This document shows, piece after piece, positions 38,530-52,470 of a stretch of DNA of 64,000 bases. Below the pieces are notes generated by a model. It searched no databases. It was not told the DNA's origin and worked only from the letters and a program-made list of their open reading frames with translations. The position numbers and the translations under genes were made by a program. Numbering within the stretch: the first letter of the stretch is position 1; the number at the start of each line of letters is the position of its first letter. The stretch lies in assembly GCA_023525715.1 (NCBI GenBank), contig CM042017.1, positions 81,125,357-81,189,356 of the forward strand, read 5' to 3'. The DNA is from Cichorium intybus. Lineage: Eukaryota > Streptophyta > Magnoliopsida > Asterales > Asteraceae.

Positions 38530-39060
38530 AGGATTGCTTGACCAACGTTTCTCCATTTTATGGTCCTCGCCAACAACTCTAAACCCTAAAGCAATCCTCG
38601 CCACCACCATCATCGGCCGCTAAAGCCATCCTTGCCACCGTAAACCGCTAAAGCCATTATCGCCACCACTATCATCGGCCGCCACAGTTACAACCACCGT
38701 CACCGCAACCTTCTCTTCATCTTTTTCTGGAAACTACTTTCTCTCTATATCCCTCCGTTCTCTAAATATCAGAAACCCTAACCTAATCCTCTCCTTCTAT
38801 TTGTAGTTCCCGTCAATTTCGTTTTGATTCGGGTTTATAGATTGGTGTGCGTGCGTGTAATCTGATCCCACAAGAGAGAGAGGGGTAAAGGAGTGTCGAT
38901 TAGGGTTTCCTATGGCTACATCTTCTTCAGATCGAGGAAGGGGTGGTGGCAACAGACGCATTTCTTGCTGTAAAGAGGCAATCGACGGCGGTAGCAAGCC
39001 GCCAGAGCTGTTACCGGTGGCGGTGGCATTAGTGTGTACGTGACTTCACTTTATTGATAA
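38530..39060 (+). other. 5'UTR-like GC-rich segment with a small ORF
   Basis: AAACCCTAA telo-box-like motifs occur at 38580 and 38770, with CT-rich stretches and 'gccgccac' passages, typical of plant 5' untranslated leaders. An ATG at 38912 opens a 43-codon frame ('MATSSSDRGRGGGNRR') ending at 39043. It resembles the start of a host gene but nothing continues it, so a captured or truncated promoter/first exon is the likeliest reading. Confidence 0.3.
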
Positions 39061-42000
39061 CGAGAAAGGGACAGATCGAGCAAGGAAGGGAAAGAGATAG
39101 AGATTCAGGGTCGTAAAGAGGATCGGAGTGAAGTGGACAGCAGCTCCTAGCTGCTGTCGGTTCGTTATCATGCAGAAACCGCCGGAGGCGGCGGTGGAGA
39201 CGACTGGAACATACGCCGGTGGTCGGAGGTGGTCGAGGGTGATGCTATTAGTCCGACTCCTCCGTCTACGGTTACCACCCACCGTTCCACAGTCGGTGCA
39301 ATATGCCCCGTCGCACACCACCGATCTCACCTTCACCACCACGGTTTCACCTTCTCTTCTTATTTAATTTTTTTGTCTGTTTGTGTATTTGTGTGCTACT
39401 GCTTATGTGTATCTGTGTATTTTTGACTGTTTATGTGCATTAGTGGACTATAAGTGTATGTGTGGGTATGTGTATATGTGACTGTGTGTACATTAATGAC
39501 TACATGTGTATGCCTGACGTTAGTTTGATTTTAATATGTAGAAGACAAAGGATATAGAGAGGAAATGGCGATTGCTATGAAATGGATAGTTGAATGAATA
39601 ATTTTGGATCCTGGGTGGGTAACATGGTGAGAGAAAGTAGGAACCGAGTATGGGATTTAAGCTCTCTATACCAATTACCGAAGATGTAAGTTTTCTTGTA
39701 CAAAATACTTTCCTTTAGTTCTAATATTAATCATATTTTTGTGCAGAATCCGAATATGGAAACTTTGGCTACCTAAATCGGAACAGTTTGAGCTTTTGTT
39801 ATTCGAATTTCAATTATTTGAAAGGTAAAATTTCCTGATTTGTCTTTTGATATTTGTTTTAAAATGTTCTAATTTGTGTTCTGATTCAGATATTCAAGAT
39901 GTGCTCACCAAGGTCCAACACTGCACAGGTTCTCTTGCCAAGGTCGATTTTTCTTTTCTAATTCTTCATCCGTTATGTTATGTTGCTTTTACATACATAT
40001 CATTTTTGATAACTTTGGTTAGTTTCTTTTTTTTTTCTAGTCAATTTATTTATATAGCTAACTTTTTTATTTACTTTAGATGATTATGGAGTTTAGAACT
40101 TGGTCAAAAGTTTTTATATACACCTTATGTTATATGCTTTTTCACTGTAGTCACATTTATCTTATGTAACTCAAGAATGAATTCCATCTTAAAGGTAAAG
40201 CTTATACAGTTTTGGGTAAATTACATTTTCATCAATGCTCTGTTTTTTCTCATATTTAACCTTTTTCTTGCTAGAAGTTGTTTTTTCATGCTTCAAGTCC
40301 CTGGTGTGGACACTACTTAGGTAAATGTTAAATGCATGTAAATTAACCATTTTGTCCCCTTGAGATTTCTGTGAATTTGATTGGCCACTTCCACCACATT
40401 TCATATTATTGATTTTCCAGACCGAAGTTACATGTAATTTTAATCAAGGACATTACCTGGATAATTCTATTTTTTTTTTTGAACTAATGTATTTTCAATA
40501 AGTTCCAACGGTTTGGGTTTCAAATATTTCTAAAAAGCTTAAACACAATATACAACCACAAACAAGCAACATACTTTTATATTTTTTCTAAATCAAAAAT
40601 AGAAACGTACAATGATTTTTAATCTAAAACAACCAAAGGTCTTTCTGAGTCTCTTTATCTCTCTCTCTAGAACTGTGACACCCACCTACATAGTAGATCT
40701 TAGTGTATTTGTTTGTGTTTGTCTTTTATTTCGTGTGATTGAAAGACTGTATTGGTGTGTATTATATGATATTGATGGATTACCTCACTTTATTAGGTCT
40801 TTTGTGCTATGTTTAAAGTCCCTAGATCAGTGGAGTATTTGTGTGTCTTGCTGTTGTATGCATTTTTATCGGTCTGTGTGCATCTATTGTAAAAACAAAT
40901 TAGTAGCATTAGGTGATGTGGCATTGGACATATTAGATTTGAAGGTACTTTTGAAAATGGGATGCAGGGCATATATTCCTGGTTTATAGTTTTTTTGTTA
41001 AAAAGAAAGGTTTTACTAAACAAAAGGTCGTTTATTTTTTACAGGAGGTGAAAAAAGTTTGAAAAGCTGAAGTATGGAGGGGACATGCTTACAGATTCAA
41101 ATGGTATCAAAATGTTATATTTATAGTCTTTTTAAATAATTTGGTATATTGTTAGTTTTGATATGAAAACAGAGGAGGCATCCATCTGCATCCATCTAAA
41201 TTAGAAGCTTATAATTTCTCCTACAAACATGACTGCACAGTGGTTGGACGAATCAGTATGCCTTGGATGAAACAGTAACATACATTTTTTTCTACTCTCT
41301 ATTAGTTTCTGATTAAAAATGGAACTGTCGGTGACAAAACTCAAAAATGAAAATATGTTGCCATTTATTGATTCTTACAGTAAAATATATTTGTTGTTAC
41401 AGAAAATTTCCACTTTTGTATGAGCCCAGCAAAAGGTGAAGTTAGTGTGCATAAAAATCGGTACCCCTGGATCGAAATATAAGTATATTTCTTTAGTGAG
41501 TTACACATGCCCTCTAAAGTTGCTTATTATTATTATTATTATTAAGAGAATGAACTTTGAGAAATATCCCCTTAAAGTAGTGTTTTTGTGCAACTGTGAT
41601 TATATGATTTTACATGTTTTCGTTTGCAACTGCAGGTCAAAATGGTACAAAGTATGGGTTTCTTTATATTGTATACTATAAAAGTATGGGTTTTTGTTGT
41701 AGTATATGAAGTTTTTGTTTCTATTGTAATATAAGTATGGGTTGATTGTGTGTGACGGTCAAAATGTACGTTTGGATTGGTGATACATTCAAATAGAAAA
41801 TTCTAAAAAAAATTCGTGTTTGGGATCAATCACGTCCGGTGTATATGGAAACTTAATTAAAATCAATAAAATTATATCATAGATGTTTTGATTGTCATCA
41901 AACACTTCGTTGATAATAATATTTAAAAATTAAAATTCCCCAAATTATTTTAAAGTGATAATAATATTTATAATCCACCAAATTATTTTAAAATTTTGGT

Positions 42001-42185
42001 GGTAGTTTTTTTTTTTTGAAAATTTTGACATTTTTTGACAAATTTGAAACTTTTTGAAAATTATTTTTTGAAAATTTGATTGTTATGAAAATTTTGACTT
42101 TATTTTAAAAGTTTGAATTATTTTGAAAACTTTTCCCTAAGGCTTTTATATTTTGAATTATATAGGAAAAAGTTTTATATTATGA
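39061..42185. other. Unassigned region, possible gene relics
   Basis: No protein family is recognised. 39167-39367 is a 66-codon Pro/Arg/Thr-rich frame. 39890-39945 looks exon-like ('DIQDVLTKVQHCTGSLAK') between possible AG and GT sites. 40612-40989 is a 125-codon Cys/Leu/Val-rich frame that may be chance. From 41700 it is AT-rich and repetitive. Confidence 0.3.
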
Positions 42186-42186
42186 A

Positions 42187-42234
<48 letters not shown>
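42186..42234. repeat. (TTA)n microsatellite
   Basis: About sixteen TTA/ATT units in a row. Confidence 0.95.
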
Positions 42235-42529
42235 GTCACAAACATCAACCTATCGTTTTTCGTTGCCAATATATTTTATCTCTAACCCTTCCCTCATCAA
42301 TGATATATTTCATTTGTTACCTAAAAATGTTTGAAATTTTATCTTTTCATATTAATATCCACAACTCACTAAAACAAAACTCAAATTAAGAAAACCACTT
42401 ATATAATACTGTATATGTCATATTATGGTAAAAGCTATTTTCTGATTCATTGTATATTATTTAGAATATGACATATTTCTGAAAAGAAATTATGAACATT
42501 TGTCAAAACTAATTAATTATTGAAAGAAA

Positions 42530-43626
<1,097 letters not shown>

Positions 43627-44093
43627 TCATTTTGAGAATATTGTTGTTATTTGTAGGACTTGTTAAAAATTAATATATGCATTTTTATTATATATTCTAG
43701 TAATTATATTAATATAAAGGTTGTAAAATAAAAATTAAAAACATACAAGGTGTAATTTGCGGTTTAGCTAAATAAAACGGTTAAATAAAATTTATTTGTT
43801 AAAATACTTTAGCACTTCCCCTAGTCTATATCATTTCATATATCTTGTTTGACATTTCTTTTAAGTGTCTTCTTAGTTAAACTATGAACTCCATATGTTT
43901 TTGATAATATAATTGTAAAAATAACATGAAACAATAAATAGTATATATACACAATTCCCGCCACTTAGAAAAGGAGCATTGTTTAGATGCGCATATCTTT
44001 TAAGAGAAAATGACAAAAATAACCTAATCTTAAAAGTGTTTTTCTCAAAACAACACAATTTAAGGTCTATTCCTCAAAATAGCCAACCAAAAC

Positions 44094-44400
44094 GCAGATG
44101 GCCATTGCCATCTGCGTTTTCCTCCCATGGTCTGCGAAATGCTCCCAAGAAATCCGGAATCTGCTAAATGCTCAGCATGGCCATTGCCATCTGCGTTTTC
44201 CTCCCATGGTCTGCGAAATGCTCCCAAGATATCCGGAATCTGCTAAATGCTCAGCATGGTCTGCGTTTTCCTCCCTTGGTCTGCGAAATGCTCCAAGAAA
44301 TCCGGAATCTACTAAATGCTCAGCATGGTCTGCAAAATGCTCTCTATGGTATGAGTTTTCCTCGTAATCACCTGCGAAATCCTCAAAGTTAGGGTTAGGG
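44094..44400 (+). repeat. Left subterminal repeat array of the MULE
   Basis: Three to four tandem units of 70-80 bp, each 'ctgcgttttcctccc', 'tggtctgcgaaatgctcc', 'atccggaatctgctaaatg', 'ctcagcatgg'. The array begins with a hairpin whose 9-bp stem is GCAGATGGC/GCCATCTGC. Open frames across it are repeat artefacts. Confidence 0.88.
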
Positions 44401-44444
44401 TTCTTGAGGTTCTTGGTGGTTCATGGGTTTAGTTGAAATTTTTG

Positions 44445-44795
44445 TCCAACTTTGAAAACTCGCCATTTGTTCATACGAAGTCGGATTGAGTTGAATTTTT
44501 TTAACATGAAGTCTATTAGTAGATGTGTTCACAAACATTATTAACCAAAATTTTTGATGTCGGAAAGTGTTACTTTTGAAGCTCTAAACAAGTTTGTCGG
44601 TAACGTTTATTTATTTTTATCCAACTTTGAACGCTCGTAGTTTGTTCATACGAACTCCGATTTAGTTGAAATTTTTTTTAACGTGAAGTGTATTACTAGA
44701 TGTGTTCACAAACATGATTAACCCAATATTTTGATGACGGAAAGAGTAACTTTTTAAGTTCTAAACAAGGTTGTCGGTAACGTTTATATAGAAAG
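44445..44795. repeat. Tandem repeat, period about 185 bp
   Basis: Two diverged copies (about 44447-44610 and 44628-44795), each with 'tccaactttgaa', 'tttgttcatacgaa', 'agatgtgttcacaaacat' and 'gttgtcggtaacgttta'. They are non-coding and internal to the left end of the MULE. Confidence 0.75.
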
Positions 44796-44949
44796 TGTAT
44801 ATATCAATATTTAGTAGTGATAATAAACAAAAATAAAGACAAATATTATAAAAACATATCCTAATCAAAAGGTTACATGATAATAGAAACATACGCAATA
44901 GGTCTAATTAGTATCACATAAATCTGGGAAATACTAGCGATAATAAACT

Positions 44950-45120
44950 GTTGAAACGACAACTCAACATTTTATACAACACACTACTCTATGTACTGTA
45001 ATGAGTTATCATTAATAACAAATATCTTTTTTAGACAGCCCTATGTAAAAGAAACTGGCGAGATGGAATAGTTGAAACGACAACTCATCATTTCATACAA
45101 CGTACTACCCTATATATACA
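44950..45120 (+). promoter_or_regulatory. Duplicated upstream block and TATA box of the small gene
   Basis: 'gttgaaacgacaactca' and the following 30 or so bases occur twice, at about 44952 and 45071. The second copy ends in TATATATA at 45111-45118, about 50 bp before the ATG at 45166, a suitable distance for a promoter of the downstream gene. No transcript data support it. Confidence 0.45.
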
Positions 45121-45165
45121 CTAACTACAAACGAATGTCATTCATTGAATAAGTAATATTGATCA

Positions 45166-45693
45166 ATGGATCACCAAAGGGGTTCCTCAAGCAGAGTTGT
45201 AAGCTATCAATATTCTTTTACTTTGTTAAGTTGTTTAAATCTTGTATCATGTGAAAATGGTTTTTAGTGAACTGATTTTCTATTTTTATATCAGGATACA
45301 ACCCTTGATAATGTCTTACATAATGAGTTGACAGATCTCGACGAACGTATCAATAGACTCGTTGACACTCACGTGTTATTGATGACCAAGGCTTTTCGCC
45401 ATGTCAAAGAACAATTGGAGGAATTTGATTTCCAAATAACACGTATGATACTAGATGAGCGTATAAAGTTATCGTATTATAATTTGCAAATGCTTGTGAT
45501 CCAAATGCATATAGATATTCAACGTTTTATCTCAACAATGTCTATAATCAATCAATTATCCGGGCCGCAATCTACTTTACAAGAGCAAAGTGAAATTCTT
45601 CGTAATGCAATTTGTCTCATTGAACAGTACACCAATCTATTTGAATGTCACAAAGTCACTGCCCGCTTGCACCTATCTCAAATTCTTCCGTAA
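45166..45693 (+). CDS. Two-exon gene of unknown function carried by the MULE
   Basis: Exon 1 is 45166-45198 ('MDHQRGSSSRV'). The intron is 45199-45294 (GTAAGC...ATATCAG) and exon 2 is 45295-45693, giving a frame of about 143 residues with no stop. The start is chosen because this ATG lies about 50 bp after a TATA-like box and its exon joins exon 2 in phase through a good GT-AG intron. The protein is Leu, Ile and Gln rich with heptad-like spacing ('ELTDLDERINRLVDTH', 'VKEQLEEFDFQITRMI') and is probably largely helical or coiled coil. I see no signal peptide, membrane segment or known domain. It is convergent with the Ulp1 pseudogene and, unlike it, unbroken. It could be an adaptor or regulator of the element or a captured host piece; I cannot name a family. 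Confidence 0.5.
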
Positions 45694-45933
45694 AACCTTT
45701 GTTTACATTTCTGGTATGGTCGTATTTTATATGTCATTTTAGTTTTTATGAATGTTAGCAAATGACGGATGTCAGGTACTTTCTATGACTTTGTATTGTT
45801 TTTTTAGTGTGTCATGAATATTTCTACCTAAAACATTTTGTGGATGCAAGTTTTTAGAAAGTTATAACGACATAAATAGTCACAGTTATAACGTTTAAAT
45901 AAATCGTCTACAAATAAACTTCACATAAACCGT

Positions 45934-46350
45934 CTAATAATACGTTGAACAGGAACCCCAAAAAATAGAATCCATACGTCCATGGAACACCCTAGCCTTA
46001 TAATATGTGGCCGCCTCTACAGGAACCGCAACCCCATATATAATATGCTCTAACAACAAACAAGTCCAAACACCACAATCTCCCAATACCCCAGACTGTT
46101 GAGGCACCCATGCTACGATGATGAACTCCAAATCGGTCTCTCTTCTAGGGATGCCTCGATATTCCAATAAATCTATTGAATCCAACAGCTCAACTACATC
46201 TGTTTTGAAACTATGGATTAGCCCTTCTTCTACTAGGACATTATAGTAACGACTCTTAAATAAGCTATCATAAAGGTGGATTTTCATGGTGTCCAACCGT
46301 AATTCCGCTAACATCTCATGTTCACCTTTAGCGTTGACATGAAAAAACAC
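45934..46350 (-). pseudogene. Ulp1 (C48) cysteine protease catalytic exon
   Basis: This last exon opens after acceptor TTGTAG at 46351-46356 and encodes the catalytic half of an Ulp1/SENP-type SUMO-protease fold. The His candidate is in 'KGEHEMLAELRLDTM', the Asp in 'IHLYDSL', and the Gln and Cys in 'VPQQSGVLGDCGVWTC', which fits Q-x(5-6)-DCG. So the His-Asp-Gln-Cys set is present, although the residue after the His is Glu, not the usual Trp. The exon itself has no stop until its natural end at 45934. It joins in phase with 46966-47136 ('WWTVDR' then 'VFFHVNAKG'). Substrates in plants would be SUMO or related conjugates; for transposon-borne copies the role is unknown. The full gene is broken upstream, hence pseudogene. 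Confidence 0.85.
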
Positions 46351-46385
46351 CTACAACAAAATTGATTAATATTAATGACCTTTTA

Positions 46386-46845
<460 letters not shown>

Positions 46846-46930
<85 letters not shown>
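46846..46930. repeat. (TA)n then (TG)n compound microsatellite
   Basis: TA units to 46904, TG units to 46930. Confidence 0.95.
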
Positions 46931-46965
46931 ATACAAACACACACATTTAAATATCATGTGCGTAC

Positions 46966-47447
46966 CCTATCCACCGTCCACCAAGCAGGACTCCTATGGG
47001 TTTCACCCCCAAAATCAGATGCCACTCTATTCCAAATACGAGGTTTAGCAACCGGGAAGAAATTTGTAGGCATTATACACCATTTGTCTCCTTCAACCCA
47101 CTTCTCCAACAAAAGATGGATCCAAAGAGTAACATGCTGCAAAACAAATCAAAATTTGTCAAATTAATAACATTAATAAACTAAAAAATACTAAATTTAT
47201 AGTATAAGTTAATACTAACCATGAAATCCAACCATCCAAAGTGTGCATGACCCATTAGACGTTGCCAAAATCCCATATCAATGGGCTGGCTAAACAGTCT
47301 ATGTTTAATCAACAGTTGCGGACTTCCAGTTATATACTCATACGCAATATCTTGACTATGCGGTACATATGGCTCAAGTATGAGACCCATTGTAGGCTGT
47401 TCACGAACCTTCATTCTTCGTCGCGGTTTTACTGTTGAATCTTTCAT
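46966..47447 (-). pseudogene. Two middle exons of the Ulp1 gene
   Basis: Exon 47447-47220 ('MKDSTVKPRRRMKVREQ', 'SQDIAYEYITGSPQLL', 'FWQRLMGHAHFGWLDFM') ends at donor GTTAGTATT. Exon 47136-46966 ('HVTLWIHLLLEKWVEG', 'KPRIWNRVASDFGGE', 'WWTVDR') begins after TGCAG and ends at donor GTACGC. Both lack stops. They match the place of the Ulp1 N-terminal lobe, which packs against the catalytic exon. Confidence 0.65.
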
Positions 47448-47719
47448 CTACAAATTTAAAATATATATTAAATTAAACAATAAACCGTAAACATGTTGTC
47501 TAAAACATAAAGAAATACAATACCGGCGTATAATGACTCTGAAAGTACTTGGAAGGCTTTTTTCTCCGAACATTAGAACCATCCGGCGGAACATCACTCA
47601 TAGTCACCTCATCATCGTCTTCACCTTCCTTCTGGTTTTCATCGTTTACTTCATTGTCGTTCTCCGGTATGTCGTTTCTCGGTGTCTCATTATTAACAAC
47701 ATCATGTCATATAAAATTC

Positions 47720-47921
<202 letters not shown>

Positions 47922-48337
47922 GTAGACTATTAAACACATTTGATTTTACCGTTCCATCCCATGCTTGGTTGACGTTATCAAAAAAATCATCAACCATCAC
48001 CGGTTCCTCTACAACCTCCTTTTGCTTAAATGCTTTCACTTCAAGTTTGGCAATTCTTTTGCTCAATTTTTTCTCAACGTTCTTAAATAAAAAGGAAATA
48101 TATTTCGGTATACTTGGCTCTCATTTGCGACGACCAGAGCCCGACGGCGCATCACTTGAGCAAGAGGTACTCGACGATGACATTTCTTGTCACCTAAAGT
48201 TATCAACGAAGGAATGTGCGGTATAGATGACATAACATAACACACATATGAAGAATTATATTCTGAATTTGTCTCCTCTTTCGCAAGCTTCATACTCAAA
48301 ATTGGGGGTGGGTTGTTTTCCTGCACATATGAACAAT

Positions 48338-48467
<130 letters not shown>

Positions 48468-48519
48468 TCTCTATTTATAAATATAAACTAACATTTGTTT
48501 GTTTATAAATCTCATTTAC

Positions 48520-49464
48520 TTGATCCGAAGTCATCTTCTTTATTTGCTTCCACCTTACAAGTCTGTGACTATTTTCATTTAACCGTCGCGAAAATAAACC
48601 CACGAGAGCCGGTATGGTTTCCCATATCCAAATCTATGACAAAAATCAATTTATTTAAATTGTAAACTTATATGCAACTTTCATGTTAAAATTAAACATA
48701 ACAAATTACCTTAAACGGATATGAATAACCTGAAATGGACATTCTTAATTTTTTGTGGGGAGCCGGCAAAGCTTAATGCTTTTCGATCTTATCATAAACT
48801 TTATCCAACTCAATATATGACTTCTCCCAAATCTAAGTGCCCCACGGATAACTGATAGATATAAAACTGTTATTAAATATAACTAATCTATTATATTTTT
48901 ATAACATACAATAATTCTTAAATACTTGTTAAATTCGTCGAGGTCTTCCGCCAACGATAGCCATTCAACGGTTACTTTTTCATTAATCTCTCGTCCATAA
49001 TAACTGTGAGTAAGAATGTGTAGCAAGACACATCTAACGGCGTCCTCGTCAGATATCTTATAAAAACATGGGTGTAATATAAAATTGTGTAACTCCCCGA
49101 CTGATAATTCATGATCTTCCCTGTTGGGGAAAACACGCTCTCGAAAAGATGACTGTATCTTCTTCATAAAGCGTTTAGCTCCGGGAACCCGACCAAATTT
49201 TAATCCCGTTATCAAACAGAATTCTTCGGCTCCAAATGACAGGTAGTGGTTTCCCATCAAGAAATGAAACTGTCCCTTTCGGTCGTTATCGTTTTGGGGC
49301 CGGATCTCATGCATCATTATATAGTTGCATAGTAATGGGTCCCCTTTGGCAACAGGAGCAACGACATGATGCGCAAAGACAGTGGTATCGAAGATGGCAC
49401 GTTGCGGATTTGTTAGGCGATCTACTGTCTCTCATATCTTATTACCCGTGCCTTTAAAATTCAT
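48520..49464 (-). pseudogene. DUF1985 region of the Ulp1 gene
   Basis: The first exon, from the ATG at 49462-49464, reads 'MNFKGTGNKI', a TGA, then 'ETVDRLTNPQRAIFDTTVF', 'CNYIMMHEIRPQ', and the DUF1985 core 'FLMGNHYLSFGAEEFCLITGLKFG', split here only by mention of its parts: 'FLMGNHYLSF' and 'EEFCLITGLKFG'. Exon 2 continues 'IWEKSYIELDKVYDKIEKH' and 'MSISGYSYPFK'; exon 3 reads 'IWIWETIPALVGLF'. This order and the final Trp-rich 'IWE.IP' part are typical of DUF1985 next to Ulp1 in plant transposon proteins. The function of DUF1985 is not known. Three stops fall in these exons. Confidence 0.8.
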
Positions 49465-49559
49465 TTCACCTTTCGTTGTGTTATCAGCATGCTGTCAATT
49501 CAATAAAAACAACGTTAGTATGACTCATATATGCATTGCGTTTTAATTTTTAAGGTTTT

Positions 49560-50215
49560 TCGGGAAAAAAACGACAATTTAGCAGCTGGGGCATCAACTG
49601 CAAAATCTCAATAGCATTTCGCAGCTCATGGCCCTCATCTGTGTTTTCCTCTCAAAATCTGCTAAATGTTCAAGATGATTTTGCAGCCCATGCGCACATC
49701 TGCGTTTTCCTCTCAAAATCAGCTAAATGCTCAAGAGGATTTCGCATCTCATGCCCTCATCTGCGTTTTCCTCTCTATGGTCTGCGAAATTCTCTCTATG
49801 GGTTGCTAAATCCTCTCAAGTTCATAAACCCTAATTTTTTATGCTTTAAAGGCTTGTACATTACGCATAAAAATTTGTACGTTTACTAATCTAACCCTTA
49901 AAACAAAAATTAATACATAAAGAGAACATCAAATTTGAGACTTACGTGTTTCCATGTCGATAAATCTTGCGAAGCCATTTGACAGCGTTTCTCGTCTACG
50001 GTAACGATAAAATTTACGTTTTTTTTTCGATTTATATATTTGGGCTGATGGGCCGGTAGCCAAGAAAAAAGCAGCCCTTGTAGAGGAATTCGCAGCCCAT
50101 CATGAGGAAAACGCAGATCTTGGGAGCCCATCATGAGGAAAACGCAGCCCATGGGAGGAAAACGCAGATGGCAATGGCCATCTGCGCTTTGGTTGGCTAT
50201 TTTGAGGAATATGCA
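49560..50215. repeat. Right subterminal repeats of the MULE
   Basis: 49575-49830 repeats 'catctgcgttttcctct' with 'ctgctaaatgctcaag' in the plus orientation. 50085-50190 repeats 'gaggaaaacgcag' in the minus orientation and ends in the hairpin CAGATGGC/GCCATCTG that mirrors the left end. The right end thus carries units in both orientations. Confidence 0.8.
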
Positions 50216-50284
50216 TTAAATTGTGCTGTTTTGAGAAAAACATTTATGGAATTAGGCTATTTTAGTCATTTTCTCATCTTTTAA

Positions 50285-50697
50285 AGTTACAAAACTAATC
50301 CTTGAATAGTTTTTATTTATTCACAAACTATCTATATTTCCTTCTTTTAACTTTTGGTTATAAAAGTTACAAATTTAATCCGTAGAGTTTTTTCATTTAT
50401 ATGTATTTCAAGTTTTTTTTAATTATGTTTTATTTTAACTTTTTATTTTATATATATATATATATTAAAAAATTGCAGCAGCGCCTAATTATCCCTCCTA
50501 GTTATTATGAAAGATTACTTCTAGCATTTTTAAAGAAAAAAAATAACCGACAAATACAAATTTGATTAATACGTAGTAAATAGAATTCAACAAACTCCTC
50601 TCACTTAACATTCGGAAATATATGCAATCAAACACCAATGTGATAAAACATAATCAATTGAAGATTAAAGTAAACTAATGGTAATCCCCAAGTATAA
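50285..50697. other. AT-rich spacer, no gene seen
   Basis: This lies between the MULE target duplication and the poly(T) end of the LINE. It has only short AT runs. Confidence 0.6.
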
Positions 50698-50861
50698 TTT
50701 TTTTTTTTTGGAACCGGCGAATAAAATTAAAATCACAAAACAAAAAACAACCACCAATCTAGCAAGGAGCTAGACGTAGGAGGGCAGTACAACAAAAGGA
50801 AGGAGACAATACAATAAATATTACAGACAACCAAAGGGAGATAACTCCCAATCACTCCAAA

Positions 50862-51344
50862 CTAAACTACCACCCCCCCCCCCCCCCCCCATGTGGATTT
50901 GACAATTTCCACAATTTCGCCCAGATCCACAACGGTAGAGTTAAACACCCTATTATTCCTAGCCCGCCATATGGCCCATAGAGTCCCCATGATCACCGAA
51001 TAGATTATCTTTCTTTTCTTAGCCTGACCCAACCCATCCGAGAGGATATAATTGATAAGGTCCGAAATCGAGTCGAACTTTCGTATCCTGAAATTGCACC
51101 AATCAAAGACACGGCCCCAAATCCAATCTGCAAAAGGGCATGAGAGTAAAATATGGTCGCACGAGTCCTCCCGAGCAATACACCCTCTACAACTCGATGA
51201 GGCTATAGGAACATTCCGATGAGCTAAGGCAGTCCCATGAGCTAAGGCAGTCGTTGACGGGATACGCCCTAACATTTCCTTGCATGCAAAGCACGGAACC
51301 TTGAAGGGAACCCATTTGCACCAGAGAAAAAACCCATCGCACAC
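50862..51344 (-). pseudogene. LINE ORF2 C-terminus, zf-RVT domain
   Basis: This reads the reverse transcriptase zinc-binding domain: 'WCKWVPFKVPCFACKEML' type opening, 'SCRGCIAREDSCDHILLSCPF' core (Cys-Cys...His-Cys, quoted in part: 'CRGCIARED', 'CDHILLSCPFA'), then 'WAIWRARNNRVF', the usual end of plant LINE ORF2. A small in-frame duplication encodes 'ALAHGTALAHR' (51223-51252). The frame ends in a C18-20 homopolymer on the plus strand (50871-50890). It would bind nucleic acid and help target-primed reverse transcription. Confidence 0.85.
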
Positions 51345-52470
51345 AATGTGAGCGGCTTTTTCAATCCGAGATCATAAAAGTGACACCGAAAATTCGCCAT
51401 CATAGATGAAGTCGGATTGCAGTAACCCATCACCCGTATTCACCCTAATAACATCACTAGCTTCAATATTAAGCTTACCAATTCAACCTTGCATCTAGCA
51501 ATATTTTTCCAAGTCCCCGACAACGCAGACGCGACCCTAATAACAGGATCCGAAGGCTACAAATTATGAAAACCTCGAACAATAGACACCCAGAGAGCAT
51601 TTGGACTCACTTTCAGCTTCCACCACCATTTCACTAACAAGGAGATATTGAGACTTTTAATTGAACCAACGCCAAGCCTGCCAACACCTTTTGGGGTCAC
51701 GAGTCGATCCCAAGCAACCCATCTGATTTTCTTTCAGATCCCACATCCATTCCAAATAAAATTCCTTCGAATTTTTTCCAAAGAGTCAATTACTCCATTT
51801 GGAGCAGCAAAGATGGAAAGATAGTATGTCGGGAGACTTCCCAATACCAACTTTGCAAGAGTTAAGCGACCACCAAAACTAAGAGTTTTTGCCTTCCAAT
51901 CGGATAATCTCGCGACAATTTTATCAATGATAGGTTTTTAGTATTTTTTCTGATTTATATTCTCCCCCACCGGCACCCCTAAATAGGAGAAAGGAAGTAT
52001 CCCGGGCTCACAACCAAGAGGGGAAGCCCAGTTACCGACTTCGCTCTCAACCACCCCAATGCCATACATCTTTGATTTACTAAAATTTACTTTGAGGCCC
52101 GACAAGACATAGAAACATTTAAGGATTCTAGATAGGTTTTCAATGTTGCTTTTCGACCATTCCCCGATAAAAAGTGCGTCGTCCACATAGAAGAGGTGGG
52201 ATAATTGTAAGTCAGAGTTTGGAATAGAGATGTCATTGAAAATACCTTTTAAGACTGCTTCTTTCATCATGGTGTTCAAGCCCTCCATTGCAATTATGAA
52301 GAGGAAATGGGAAAGTGGATCTCCTTGTCGAACCCTTTTTGGAGAGAAAATTCCTGAGTAGGGCTCCCGTTCACCAAGACCGACGCTCTTGTTGATCCTA
52401 AACAGCCCTCAATCCATTTTCTCCATTTAGCACCAAACTTGAGCTGTTCCATCATGGAATCAAGGAAGCC
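51345..52470 (-). pseudogene. LINE ORF2 reverse transcriptase, palm and thumb part
   Basis: From 52470 the protein continues past a TAG ('FDSVN' stop 'GFLDSMM') through 'RQGDPLSHFLFIIAMEGLN' to 'LSHLFYVDDALFIGEW', which holds the catalytic YVDD. It then reads 'SGLKVNFSKSKMYGIGV' and 'PFSYLGVPVGENI'. The open part 51938-52288 covers the YVDD. A further stop follows at about 51938, after which conserved 'LSFGGRLTLAKLVLGS', 'IRWVAWDRLVTPK' and 'GGLGVGS'-like text can be read to about 51560 with more lesions. Order and motifs fit plant L1 ORF2. Confidence 0.82.

Noticed and set aside
40612..40989. 125-codon Cys/Leu/Val-rich ORF as a membrane protein gene
   Set aside because: There is no recognisable motif, no supporting splice structure, and the composition follows the local T-rich DNA.
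44098..44392. Repetitive 74-89 codon proteins with AKCSQ and AFSS units
   Set aside because: These are translations of the 70-80 bp subterminal repeat array.
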